Shown here piece after piece: positions 22,718-34,001 of a stretch of 64,000 bases of DNA (its first letter is position 1; each line of letters begins with the position of its first letter). Source of the DNA: Ceratorhiza oryzae-sativae (taxonomy: Eukaryota; Basidiomycota; Agaricomycetes; Cantharellales; Ceratobasidiaceae); NCBI GenBank assembly GCA_030998015.1, contig JARWMV010000013.1, positions 124,001-188,000 of the forward strand, read 5' to 3'. The position numbers and the translations under genes were made by a program. The notes beneath the pieces are model-generated. The model ran no database searches, was not told where the DNA came from, and saw only the letters and a program-made list of their open reading frames with translations.

Positions 22718-24890
22718 GAGGATCGATCGGAATGGAGCGCGTGGCAGAAACTGATCTGGTTGGTTGGATGTCAGCAATCATATTTCGAGGGCGAGGTCAT
22801 GGGCTCCATTCTTTCTAACCTGTACCAAAATAGATCGTCGGCGCCATACTTGAGCACGATCACATGCGTAATTATACGTATGATTAGATTATCATCCTGT
22901 TAGTCTATTAGGGAAATAGAATTCAGAAACAAACTTCGAGCGTCTTAGACGAACGGGATAAGAGCGACCGCGTCAGCTTGAAGCATATAGCATCCCGCTT
23001 GCTTCTTAGCCACATCAAGAACTTTCCCTTCCAGAGCGCGACCGTTGTGCGTGTATCTGAGGCTAGGTTATTTACACCACATTTAACGTTGAGATGCAAT
23101 TGAATTTCTCGGGTCGTCTACACGGCCAGAGCTATCGATATAGGTAGGTTGCTAAAATTTAATCTCGACCAACAATAATCACAACATTCACTTTGCGCAA
23201 TCGTGGCCAAATAGATAGTGTGCTAAACCCGGGGGCTGTTCACCAATGGAGGACAAATTCGCGGTATAGCAATATGGTCCCTCGGCTTAACTGCGAGAGG
23301 TCTATAGAAGAGTAGCCACCCCCTCCCTCGCTCAATTAGTTCCAGGCACAATACCGCTATAACGGTTTCCCATGAGCTATTGGCCCGTTGTACTCACACC
23401 TACGTCTCTGTCGCCGAGTGAATTCGTGACCCCTCATCGCCTTCTGGATCCACAACCTGCACTTTCATTGATCGTGGGAGGATTAGAGGATCGAAAGGGG
23501 CACAATTGGCAGCCAATGTGCCAACAGAATCTGGTACTGGCGCTTTGTCTTCCTAGGGAACGGAGTAGACTATGGGTGGATCCATCCAGAACTTGGGTTT
23601 GGGTCGCACGGGGACACGAGAGTCATTCGCTTGGACTTTCGAACGACATTGTCGTCCGCCAGAGGGCCATCGCATTCGTATTCGGATAAAATACCCTGAG
23701 ATGGGGAACCCACAAGCATGGCGGACTCCATTCCTGGGTCAGAAAGTTTGATATCCTTGACGTGGTCTTAGGTTCGATGCAAATCCAAGGCATTGTCTTA
23801 AGCAGCCTCGCGCATCTGAACGTATTATTCGCTCGAAATCAAGTGGGTCTTAAACCTCCCGGCCGGCTGAGGATGTACTCACGTATTTTATCCCCTGTAT
23901 TGCTGCCCTATTTCTGAACTTCTGCTGGATCGGAAGGGTAGAAACATGCCTAGGAACCAAGGCCGGTACGTCTGTCGACCTCGGGTTTCGTCGAGCTGTT
24001 TATCATCCGAGCCTGCGACTTCAGCAACATCTTATTCTGCGTCAGCTTGCTCGGTCTCGACTCGACTCGGGCTTCCTCGTGTTCTTCTAACCCTTCTACC
24101 TCTCGATCTCTTCGACTCTGGAAAATTGAGGGCTTTCCACAGGAACAGGAATCTCCTTCAAGCACTTCGTCAACGCTCCAGCCATCGTCCATACGCCTGC
24201 CTGTCGGCGGGAAGGCCTAGGCTGTTCGAGGATACGATAGCTCGGAGGTACGGTAACGCTTAGCGACTCAAGGGAGCCGAAATGTGACGCGAGGGTTATT
24301 AAGCTGCCGATGTTTTACACTCCGGTAAGCCTCGTTCTGCCCAGGAGGGGCGTTGTGCGAGAGCCGTTGGACGAGTTGAACACACGTTTTGAGGATATCT
24401 ATAGTAAAATTCAAGAGATTAGAGAAAGTGGGCCACATGAAGCATGATTCCCGTACGATGGATTGCCACATCGAGGCTTCGGCCAGACCCCGTCCCCGCC
24501 AAGCATAGGAAAAATTCCGAGCACCTAACTCCAGTTGTCTACAGGGTTCGCACCGAATAATCCTCAGGCTGGAATGAGTTACTGAGAACTCCTGCTTGTG
24601 ATCCGTGACATGGGACTAGATGGGGATGGCAAAGTGCCAATAATTACTAATCCGCGAAGTGCTCATTTCGTACTTAACCCGGATAAATTTGCAACCGATG
24701 CAATCTTAGTGTCTTACACAGAGGCAGTAGATGCACTGGACAATCTCTCGCACAATGCGAAACCGTTAAGCGACGAGCGGATCTGAGCCGACAGACATAT
24801 AGCTTTCGGGGCAAGTTGCAATCTATTATTATCAGCACAACTATTCTACCACCGAGAGTTAAACCACAATACGCAAACTCGTGTACGCAC
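22718..24890. other. No assignable gene
   Basis: Contains open frames of up to 105 codons (for example 23372-23689 plus and 23946-24263 plus). None has a motif I can name or a supporting exon chain, and none looks like a seven-helix receptor. Confidence 0.35.
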
Positions 24891-26746
24891 TCAAGCAACA
24901 ACCTTCCAACCCTCGATTTCTCCAGCCGCAACAAGTCTGCTTTCTCCGGTTTCCTCATCTTCGGCCCCTTCCTCGTCCGCGTAGCCCCCGCTGAACCGTC
25001 CACCAAACCCGAAGCCCACATCTGAGGCGCCAGGTCGATCGATAAAGAAGCACTGGACCTGATTCGAGCCGAGGTCGGGTGCAGCGATGACACGAGCCAA
25101 GTGGATCTTCATGGCAGGGGTAAAGGTTGCCGGGTCTATCATTAGATCCTGGTCCGAGTCCTCACGTTAGCTCATAGAACAGGCAGGAGAGAAGCTGCAC
25201 GCACCTTCCATCCAAGAACAGCTCCAACCTTCAAGCCCTGCCAGCTACCTGCCCCAACGAATGGGAGAGAGTCCCACCGTTTCTCCCATTCTCCATCGAC
25301 GACACCCCAGTCTATCTTTTGCGTCGTCCCAGGCTGGGCATCTTGCATCGGCTGATCGGCGTCTGCCGCCCTCACTCCAGCCTCTCCGTCGAACCAGTCT
25401 CCAACCCCGTCCATCCCGTCAACCCCCTCCACATCCACACTCGTCACGACCACGTTTGCGGGCAAACTCGGCAACTGGGATGGTGGTACCAGGTGGTAGT
25501 GGGTGTATCGCGACCGAGCCTGGGCGGCGGGAACCAAGGGGTCAGGTACTGCAGGAGCCGAAGTCGTAGACTCTTCGAAGATAGTGCGAGTAGCGGTTTG
25601 AGTAGCCATATCTTGATCAAATCCGCGACGTTTATTTTTATTCGCGCTTTTCGCTGGTGCGATGGGTGGCGCGGGGGTGCTGCGGGTGATGGCCTTGCTC
25701 GTGCTTTCCGAAACAGTGGTCACGACGGCAGGTGTCGCGGACTGGGAACGATAAGGAACGGTGGCTGTCCCAGCCGCTCGGTGTTTTTGTAGTTTTCGAC
25801 GCCTGGCGTTTCGATCCTTTGTGGATCGCTTTCCTTGGCCCGGAGGAACGAGTGGCTGGGAAGGACTTTTAGATTTTGAGTTTTGGGACGTCACAAGGTT
25901 GGGTTTCGGGCTACCGAGAAATGAACATCGTCATTTGTGTCTTAAATCAAGGTATGAACGATACGCACGGTGTTGGCACCGAGACGACCGGCCTTCGTTT
26001 GATGGGTTGGGGTTTGGGTGGTGCATCCGAGTCCGAGTCCGAGCTCGAGTTTGAACTGGAATCCGAACTGGAGTCCGAATCCGAGCTATCCGAAACCGAA
26101 TTCGGATCGTCTTCAGAGCTCGAATCGGAATCGGTTGATTCACTCGAATCAGAAGATGTCGCGTCAGGATTAAGTAGTGGCCTAGGCTTCCCCCCTTGAG
26201 CAGAAGGTGCTGATTTTGCAGGGAGGTTCTTGGAAGGATTAGGTGGAAGTGGTTTGGAGGGTCTAGTATGTAATGCGGACGATCCAACTGGAGACGGGGA
26301 ACGCGTTTTCTGTCTCTTCTGGGTCTGAAAATCTGGACCGAGCTCTGATTGAGAACCTGATTGTTCTTTTATTAAAGAGAAAGTAACATTCCAGCCAGCA
26401 CAAGTACAAACCTTCTACCGCCTTGCGCTTCTCCAACTGGATTCGATAATGCAGTCTGTCAGGGGGAGGTTTAGACAGATCGGGTATTAGGGATAACTTC
26501 AACACACGTTATGAGATCCCCATCTCGCACGACTCCAACAGGGCTAGTCGGCAATAGGGCGAATCCATCGAGTTCAAGCGACAGGTGTCGAGCATCGACG
26601 CCGAGCCCAAGGGCAAGCGCGATGTCGGCAACCAGATCACCAACGCGGCTAATGTCGGAGGCGAGGTCAACCGAATGCCAAGCTTTCCAAGGTTCAAGAG
26701 GCGGTGCAGTCTGCACTCGAAATCTCAGCACACTGGTCGAAATCAT
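24891..26746 (-). CDS. Coilin-like nuclear protein
   Basis: Five minus-strand exons in continuous frame: 26746-26508, 26455-26412, 26356-25969, 25910-25205 and 25148-24891 (TGA), about 544 residues. Introns are 50-60 nt with good branch sites (CCTAATAC, GCTAACG). The N-terminal 80 residues (LRFRVQTAPPLEPWKAW, VGDLVADIALALGL, LELDGFALLP, VVRDGDLIT) match the ubiquitin-like coilin N-terminal domain, which self-associates in Cajal bodies. The middle is a basic patch (QLEKRKAVEG), then an acidic serine run (residues about 150-210, dense S-D-S-S-E) and KRRP/NKNKRRGF nuclear-signal-like stretches. The C-terminal part (DWGVVDGEWEKRWDSLP, PATFTPAMKIHLARVI) fits the Tudor-like coilin tail. The likely role is a scaffold for snRNP and snoRNP maturation. 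An SR-like nuclear protein is the alternative. Confidence 0.72.
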
Positions 26747-26782
26747 GTTTGGCCGGCGAGCCTCACATAATCATGACCAACC

Positions 26783-26792
26783 GATCACGTGA
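26783..26792. repeat. Left target-site duplication of LINE fragment 2
   Basis: GATCACGTGA, repeated at 27452-27461. It contains the E-box palindrome CACGTG, 37 bp upstream of the coilin-like start codon. Confidence 0.75.
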
Positions 26793-27451
26793 AGGCCAAG
26801 GCTAAATCCAGAGCCACCACCCGTTGGGGACAAAAGTGGAAGTCAGAACGCCACTCCAACCACGTCCACATAACACTCAACCGTGCACCAACATGGAAGC
26901 TCCACGAATTCCATACTAGCTTTGCGGGCGATAGGGCCACACACTGCCGCCTCATCCAGATCATTCTCGGTCATGGGTTTTTCGGCGAGTACTACGAGCG
27001 TTTCAACCTTACGTCTCTGCCAACGGGGAGCAACATGGTAGAATGCCAATGGGATTTTCAGACTAGGCAAACGGTCTCGCACGTGCTCAGGGAGTGCGCG
27101 TTGTGGGACACGCGTCGTCACATCTTACTCAAGGCCTCAAAGCCTCTGCTTCTTACTGACCTGTTCGGCACCATCTTGGGCCTTCGGGTTATGGCCACTT
27201 TCTTGAAATTTACCTCTGCGTTCCGTAAAATTAACTATACCGACTGTGTTACTATTTAGTTCGTCGTGTCCGTGTTGCCTTCGGGCCCTACTTTTTACCC
27301 CCCCCCCCGCTTACGCCCCTGTTATTTCTTCTCTCTCGTTGATGCCCCCTGCCCTTACAGCGCCACTTCTGGTTCCCGGACTGTGTCCCGAGCGGTTTGA
27401 CCGTCGTGTTCATGTAGCTCGTTAAAATTGAATGCAAAAAAAAACCCCCCG
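26793..27451 (+). mobile_element. LINE 3' fragment (zf-RVT tail)
   Basis: A 659-bp, strongly 5'-truncated non-LTR element in plus orientation. Its single frame (to TAG/TTAG near 27259) carries the zinc-binding tail CQWDFQTRQTVSHVLREC of LINE ORF2. It ends in an A-run followed by C-run (about 27436-27450), flanked by perfect 10-bp duplications. It lies just upstream of the coilin-like gene, in the opposite orientation. Confidence 0.78.
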
Positions 27452-27461
27452 GATCACGTGA
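27452..27461. repeat. Right target-site duplication of LINE fragment 2
   Basis: GATCACGTGA, matching 26783-26792. Confidence 0.75.
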
Positions 27462-28519
27462 GACCAGCCCTTCCAGTCTCAATGCACGATTGTCCACCTA
27501 TAGCACCTATCACATTTAATCAAAACGTGTTGCTCAACGTGCCAGTGAAGTTGTAGGATATAAGATGGTCACCAGGGGAGTGAAACAGAGTTAAAACAGC
27601 CCAAAAGCCCCTACCACAGACAGAAAACGCCAACTGTAACTGCAGGTTGTGTTTTATTACCACATTACATTTTTTATGGAATTTATGGGATGAGATACTG
27701 CAGCAAAAACTATCTGGGGGTGTGTATGGATAGTTTTTTGCATTTATAAGTGTGCATGCCATTAAACATGATATATGAGCTGCTGAATCTTTTAGTTGTA
27801 TGCATTGCATCAGCACAAGCAGATCATGCACTAACATGCCAAAATCAGTTGATTGGTACAGAAGATATTGGCCAATTAGTTTAAGGAGGAGAATGTAACT
27901 TTTGGGTGAATGCATATGTCATTTTCTGGGCTGCATCTTACCACTGAGTGATCCAATTTTGATACATGAGGGTGCATTTGAACCATGCTAATAGCATGCA
28001 TTGAATGTGTATACTCACAAATCCAGCCTGTCACACTATCATATTACAATTGCAACTAGAAAATTCAACACTGTTGGCATCATGATGGGCTCATTGCCAT
28101 GACACTGCATCCTTTAAAATTTACCAGTATTGTTATGACCTGTCAAATGGACATATGTCAGGAAAAGATGGATTATTGATTAATGTAACTCAGACTGGTT
28201 ATTGCAGATTTTTTGGAATAAATTGGAGTTAATGTGATTGACGTATATTAACATGATTCATCAGCATACGTGAGTGTATAAACTGCTGTACATCTACTGG
28301 GAGGCAAGGTAACAAAAATGTATCCCAGTTGCTAGTATAATGGAAAATAGCATTTATAAACTAAGAGTGTTCAGGCAAAATAGAAGAAAGAAACATTTTA
28401 ATTAAGCAAATGTAGTTAAGGTGCAGATAAGACAAAGACGTAGAACAGAATGAAGCAATCGTTTAAGACTGGACAGAATCTTTTGACTTACCCTTGGAAC
28501 ACCTAGACCAAGACCGCTT
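27462..28519. other. AT-rich non-coding stretch
   Basis: Low-complexity, AT-rich DNA with many TG/CA words and no convincing frame; probably decayed transposon sequence and the 3' flank of the dioxygenase pseudogene. Confidence 0.4.
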
Positions 28520-29890
28520 TCACTTTCGCTTGCCAAGGACTGATGCAGCAGAAGAGGAGGTAGCAGAGGGAGGAGGAACAGGCGGAGTAGCCACATGAGA
28601 GGCAGGCAGTTGCCCACCAGGTCCATTCAGCACAAATTGACCAATCCATTCTTGTAAATCTGACAGATACAGGTCCTCCAGCTGCATTGGAACACCCAGC
28701 TCATCCAACACAGAGCAGTGGATGAAGTACACATGAGAGATCCGGAGTTTGCCCCTGAAGGGCCGGATTTCGTGCCTTTGGGAAGTGCCATCAAAGGCAA
28801 CCATATCCCCAGGCAAAAATGGAATGTGGATATCAGAATCAACCAGATACAGCTCCCCTCCTTCGAACTCTCCTGCAGCAATAAGCACATCCCAAGCCTG
28901 GCGCACACCTTGAGTGTCTCAGTGCTCCCCACTTTGCTGGTTGACCAATAGGGCCTTCCCCGGGAAGGAAGAGTGCCACACCTGGTCGAATGGGAAGAAC
29001 CCTGGGTTCTGGTGATAGAGGGGGCATGCTGCATGTAGTGCTTCGTACAGCTCAGGTCGAGTCAGCCACATGAAGTAGTCGACCCATTTGTCCACAGGGT
29101 GCGTCCCATCCAAGTACTGGATCTGGGAGGCCCACTGGTCGTTGGTGAGGTACCGGGTGGTATCTCGGGTGGGAGCAAGGGTATCTGAATGCTAGAGCAT
29201 GTATGAGTATCATAGTAAACCTATCCATTGAAATAACATACCGAGTGTCCAGTGGCATGCCATAGGCCGTAGTGATCTGAGAGCCAGATGCCCATATCAT
29301 ACCGTTTGATGTCAGTGCTATGACGGGTTTTGACAGCTCGCCCCGCACTGGATGATGACGGCGGGCAGGCTTTGAGTAGAGCATGATCATAAGAGGCCTT
29401 GCTGAAATTCACCTATAACATTTCAATATTGGGTAGAAACAGTTGATTGTAGTACTTACCAGTGAGGAGCCGTTGATAAGCCTGGGTAAATAGGAAGCAA
29501 TCACAGACTCGTCATACCCCGCGATCACGCAAGGCTGATCCCGACAGATACATATGCCCCCCCCCATGCGTGATGGCGGATCCCCCAGCTTTGGGAAACC
29601 AAAAGTGTCCATGTAATGCTGATGGATAGCTAACGACCAGTCTTCTAGGATAACTAGAGATATTCTGTGAGTTTATCGGACGCTGCTATCATTAAGACAG
29701 AATAAGACACTTACAAGCGTTGTCGACGCCGTGTCAGACCCTTCTCTGAATTTCCGTCTCCCATCCCTCTGTGTTGGAACTGCGAATATCGAATATTCTC
29801 ACGTACTTTCGATTGTTGGGATCTGGGGAAAGTCGATCACCGTAGAAGTACTCAGGTAGATAGCGGGGCGCAGTGTAGTCGAACATGATG
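28520..29890 (-). pseudogene. TET/JBP-type 2OG-Fe(II) dioxygenase, nonsense mutated
   Basis: Minus-strand exons: about 29652-29461 (HQHYMDTFGFPKLGDPPSR, VIASYLPRLINGSSL), 29411-29248 (IKRYDMGIWLSDHYGLWHA) and 29194-28520. The last exon holds the double-stranded beta-helix core: LLVNQQSGEH, then a TGA (28919-28921), then DTQGVRQAWDVL, EGGELYLVD, FLPGDMVAFDG, RHEIRPFRGKLRISHVYFIH. The H-x-D iron-binding pair straddles the TGA, which replaces the middle residue; the distal histidine and the 2-oxoglutarate-binding arginine are present. A further upstream exon may lie at about 29894-29805 (MFDYTAPRYLPEYFYGD), but the joint is unclear. Fungal TET/JBP enzymes oxidise 5-methylcytosine and are expanded alongside transposons. 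Assignment rests on the motif order; the stop makes this copy inactive unless read through. Confidence 0.62.
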
Positions 29891-29894
29891 TGGC

Positions 29895-31700
29895 CTGCAA
29901 CAAGAAATCAGGTATGAGTGACGTTCGACCAGGTATAAAAATTAAACATGAAATTACGATCGTTGGGAGGAAGAGTCAACAAGTACCGTATGACTAGAGG
30001 CCACAACTCCACGTCTAAGCTGGAGCGAATCAGCCCGAGTGGGTACGAATGAGGAAAGAGAAGGAACAAACCGACGCGCAGGCTGCACGGCCAAAATCAG
30101 ACTACGAATAAAAAAAAAAACATAAAAACAATTAGTACAAGCGACAACACAATCCCTCACTATGGTTGGCTTACCTAGGACCGGACAGGTTTGCCGAACA
30201 AGCAGAGAACAGCACCCTATGTACTTGTGTGACAGGCTACGATAGGCATAAGCTATGGGTATAATGGAATGATAAGCAGACATACCTGGATGTAGGATCC
30301 GACCAGCAAAACGAAACGGAAAAAGAAAAATAACAAGGGCCGACTCGACCTGAAGAGCCCAATTGCGTTCTGGCTATTGGTCCACAGTGGATGGGCTCAG
30401 CACCTAGGCGGCTATTGCTTCGGCGGGGAATCGGCGTGATGTCCAGACGTGTAGCACTGGTTTTATATGTTGGCAAGCAAAGGTTGGTGAAGTGCGGGCG
30501 GAACTTACCGATGTCAAGTGTTTGACAGTGGCCCAGGTACCAGCATTGCGGTCCAAGCCAACGCCCGCCTTGCAAGACATAGCGCCAGGGTCGATGTCTG
30601 AAGGAGAAGCATCAGCGCCCGCCGCTTGTCGTGATACGACAGCAGAGATGAAACCAACATACTGAGCCAGACAGCCAAGTGGCGTCGAATGAATCGAGTG
30701 CCAGGCTAAGCAGGTACAACAAGAACGACGGTGTGCATATCTGCCCCCACCATATAACCAAGAGGGGCGATGAGGTCTAGCGCAAGATATTTAGCATAAT
30801 GGGTATAGAGCAGGTAAAAGGACTCGACATACCGAAGATCAATGCGAATCAGACCAACCCGAGTCAATTAGTGCCAAGTCGAGTGATGGCGGGTCGGCAA
30901 AGATGTTAGACGTGGGTGAGGGCAACCGTCGGTTCCATCAGCGTCAGCCTGGAGGTTGAGGCGACCAAAAGAGAAGACTGATAAGTAGAAGTGAGTCCAG
31001 AGCCCGATTCTGGTCATGACAAACATACCGACATGAGTTTCGTGCGATGTCAAACTCGGTAAAGGGCGATCTCCAAACCACAGCCAGCGGTTGAGACCAG
31101 ACGTCGATTGGGCGGGGGAGGGGTGATGCGGCCTGATAATAGACTTTTAGCACAGGGCTGAACGAACGACATGAATTAAATTAACTCACGCTCAACAAAT
31201 GTCCGCGACCAAGGACATGTCAACTAGCCCAGCAACGCCAGAGGCAGCCATAAGCCAAGGCGGTTTGCCGAAAAGCAGGGCCAAGTGTCAGTGGTGGCGC
31301 CCGTTCGGTGCACGATGGGAGCGAGAGGATGCATCGAACGCGACGTAGGGACGGAGAGGGGATTAGTGGCGGGAACCAACGAGACCGCCTGACCCCCAAC
31401 ACACGGCCGAGTGGCGCTCGGGCTGTTCCTGCACACGGACCACAGCAGCTTTTCTTGCTGCTCATCCAGGGCTCCAGACCCTGCATGGTTCCGCTCTTCG
31501 GTTCTCTTTGGTTCTCGACACTTGACTTGTTCGCGTTCGACTTTACCGACCCCTCTGGAGCCCGGAACATGTGCCCCGACCCTAAAGACATGCCTGGCGA
31601 CTTCCCCCCTCATACATCGGCTCCTAAGCTACCCCTCCACTACGCCTCGAGACAGTTTATGACGGCGGCTGTACTCAGATAGATGAACACCCCAGGTCAT
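29895..31700. other. Exon-like series without long frame (minus)
   Basis: Minus-strand donor-like sites GTATG/GTAAG occur at about 30176, 30285, 30508, 30661, 30831 and 31027. They are spaced 110-220 bp apart and separated by short open stretches. This may be the 5' region of the dioxygenase transcription unit or an unrelated decayed gene. I cannot assign a product. Confidence 0.3.
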
Positions 31701-32520
31701 CCATACATACAGTGTTTGCCCCGCCCTGCTTCCCCGAGCATGACAGTTCGTGAGTAGTCGACAAGTCGTGTCTGTAGGATGCTCAAACGACAATACAGCT
31801 CGCCTTCGTGATTCAGTGAACTGTGGCCTCGGGGACCCAGTGGCTGTTTGGTTTTGCGGCTGCAGTTCCGTGCTCAGTCTCTACTCCGTTCAAAACTGCT
31901 AGGTCACCACAGCCGTACGTACTATACGGCTCGGCTTTCTTAAATCGCTTCCTTACTGTCGATTTTTGTTTAGCCCAACCACTCGAGCGTCGCTCCACCA
32001 GTCAGGAACGACGCAGGCGTTGATTACTCACAGTTGGTGGGTCGTTCTTCGAACGTCTCCTCGATTCATCTGCTAACGGATATTGATTGCAGCGACAACA
32101 CACTGGGCTTTTCTACAAGTGCTTGGTTTGCTACTGGCCACTTGCTGCAATGCCTCTCAGACCACCCACGAAGCAGTTCAGTTTCGCAGTCTCAAGTCTG
32201 ATGCTCGGTTGCGACTTCGTCACTTCTACCATGCAATTGTCGTAAGTACCTGGTCACTTGGCGTTATTAGCCCGCCCGCTCACCATCGGCCTATGTATAG
32301 CGCGGTACCTTTACTACCCCCAACTGATTGACCGACACCTCTCCACTGGTTAGAAAAAACACAGGTGTTGATCACCTGGAGTCGGTGAGTCTGCCCGGAT
32401 TGCATCTTTTTCATGTGCTAATATATCTTACTCACAGCGACAATGCTCTTGGCGTCCCCGGGTGCTTGATTCACCATTAGATGCCCTCTCAAGACTGCCT
32501 ACAAGAGGCTGGTGTGTCTC
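31700..32520. other. No assignable gene; possible upstream exons of the EF-3 pseudogene
   Basis: Contains an intron-like GTGAGT..CTAATATATCTTACTCACAG (about 32383-32439) directly before the EF-3-like sequence. No long frame. Confidence 0.3.
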
Positions 32521-32529
32521 TTGCGGCCT

Positions 32530-33897
32530 AGGTCAACGCTGATGGCCCCAACGTCCTTGTCAGCGTTGGCTTTGTCCCAGCTGTCGTTGCTGCGCTCAAT
32601 GACAGAAAGTCGCCCGCCGCCCACGAGGGTGCCTGCACGGCCTTCTCGGTCCTGTGCGAAAAGGGTGCTGGCAAGTGCATCGAACCGTTTATCATTGACT
32701 CAACCGATATCGGTGTCTTCCACGCCCTTCTTGAGACGCTTGCCGACAAGACGCCCGCCGTCCGAACTGCCACTCTTGACGCTGTCCGCGAACTCATGGA
32801 CCGTCGTGCTCATCCTCCCTGCGCTCATCCTCCCCACGCTTTTGCATCAGATCAAGATGGCCAGCAAGTGGCAGGTCAAGACTGGCTCTATCGCGGTCTC
32901 GAACAAGCTCATCGTCCCTGCACCTGATCAGATGGCCAAGCTCTCCCCTGACATCATCCCCATCCTTGTGGAGGTGATCTGGGACACCAAGGCTGACGTC
33001 AAGAAGGCCACCCGCGAGTCGCTCACCAAGGCCACCGCTCTAGTGTCGAACAAGGATATCGTGAAGTTTATCACCATGTTAATTAATGCTCTAATCAAGC
33101 CGGTCGAGGAGGTCCCCAAGACTATCCAGCTCCTTTCAGCCACCACCATTCGTTTCTGAAGTAGATGCCCCCACCCTCTTGCTCATGGTCCCACTCTTGT
33201 CCAGTGGTCTCACCGAGCGTTTGACAGCCACCAAGCACAAGGTCACTGTGATCACCAACAACATATCCAAGCTCGTCAATGGTGAGTTCACTGTTCGGCC
33301 GTTCATCCCCAAGTTATTCCCCAGCTTAATCAAGATTGCCAAGCAAGTCGCTGACCCCGAGGTGTGCGGTGTCATCCAAAAGGCGATTGCCACCATTCCC
33401 CAAGTTGGCAAGCTCACCGAGACCAACGACGGTTCGAACCTCCCGCCTGTCAAGGCTGCTGATCCAACTGCCATTGCTGTGTCAATCGCTGTCCTCTACA
33501 AGAAGGCTGGCGGCAACGTCAAGGCCATTCACCCATTGATCCAGTACGCTGCTCACTTGACCACCAACCTCCTGGCCACCCACAACTTCGAGATCACTTC
33601 CTGAGAGGCTGCGCTTGCTCCCTAATTTGGGATTGCCGACGCTTCACCCAACACCACTTCGCTCACCCGCAACCTCTTGCTCCACTCTGCCAACAAGGCC
33701 AATAGTGAGGATGGTGACAACAGGGACAAGGAGGAAGGCGAGGACCTGTGCAACTCCCAGTTTTCACTCACCTACGGTGCCAAGATCTTGCTCAACTCTG
33801 CGACATTCCGTCTCAAGCGTGGCCTCCACTATGCCCTCTGCAGTCGCAATGGTATCAGCAAATCAATGCTCCTGCGTGCCATCACCAACCGGTACGT
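32530..33897 (+). pseudogene. Translation elongation factor 3 pseudogene, N-terminal part
   Basis: Similarity to fungal EF-3 runs through three frames: VLVSVGFVPAVVAALNDRKS and VFHALLETLADKTPAVRTA (about 32540-32800); IIPILVEVIWDTKADVKKA, NKDIVKFITMLINALIKP and EEVPKTIQLLSATT (about 32950-33150); then MVPLLSSGLTERLTATKHKV, IPKLFPSLIKIAKQVADPE (33183-33370) and, after another break, [21 protein letters not shown] with a degraded Walker A ([15 protein letters not shown]) near 33840-33885. This covers the HEAT repeats, four-helix region and start of the first ABC cassette. Stops at about 33157 and 33602 and several frame changes kill it, and the sequence ends shortly after the first ATP site. 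EF-3 is an essential fungal ribosome-associated ATPase, so a functional copy must exist elsewhere. Confidence 0.75.
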
Positions 33898-34001
33898 TTC
33901 ATTTTTGTCTTATTTGATATTTCAGTTATTTGTGCATTTCATAACTGTACCTATCATTTCGAATCACAGTGCGTAGAATATATACAAGAGCTATAAGGGT
34001 G

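Noticed and set aside
1249..24890. STE3-type pheromone receptor near the pheromone genes
   Set aside because: No frame or exon chain with seven hydrophobic helices was found on either strand.
27297..27310. C-run as a recombination or structural signal
   Set aside because: Short homopolymer within the LINE 3' region; no further support.
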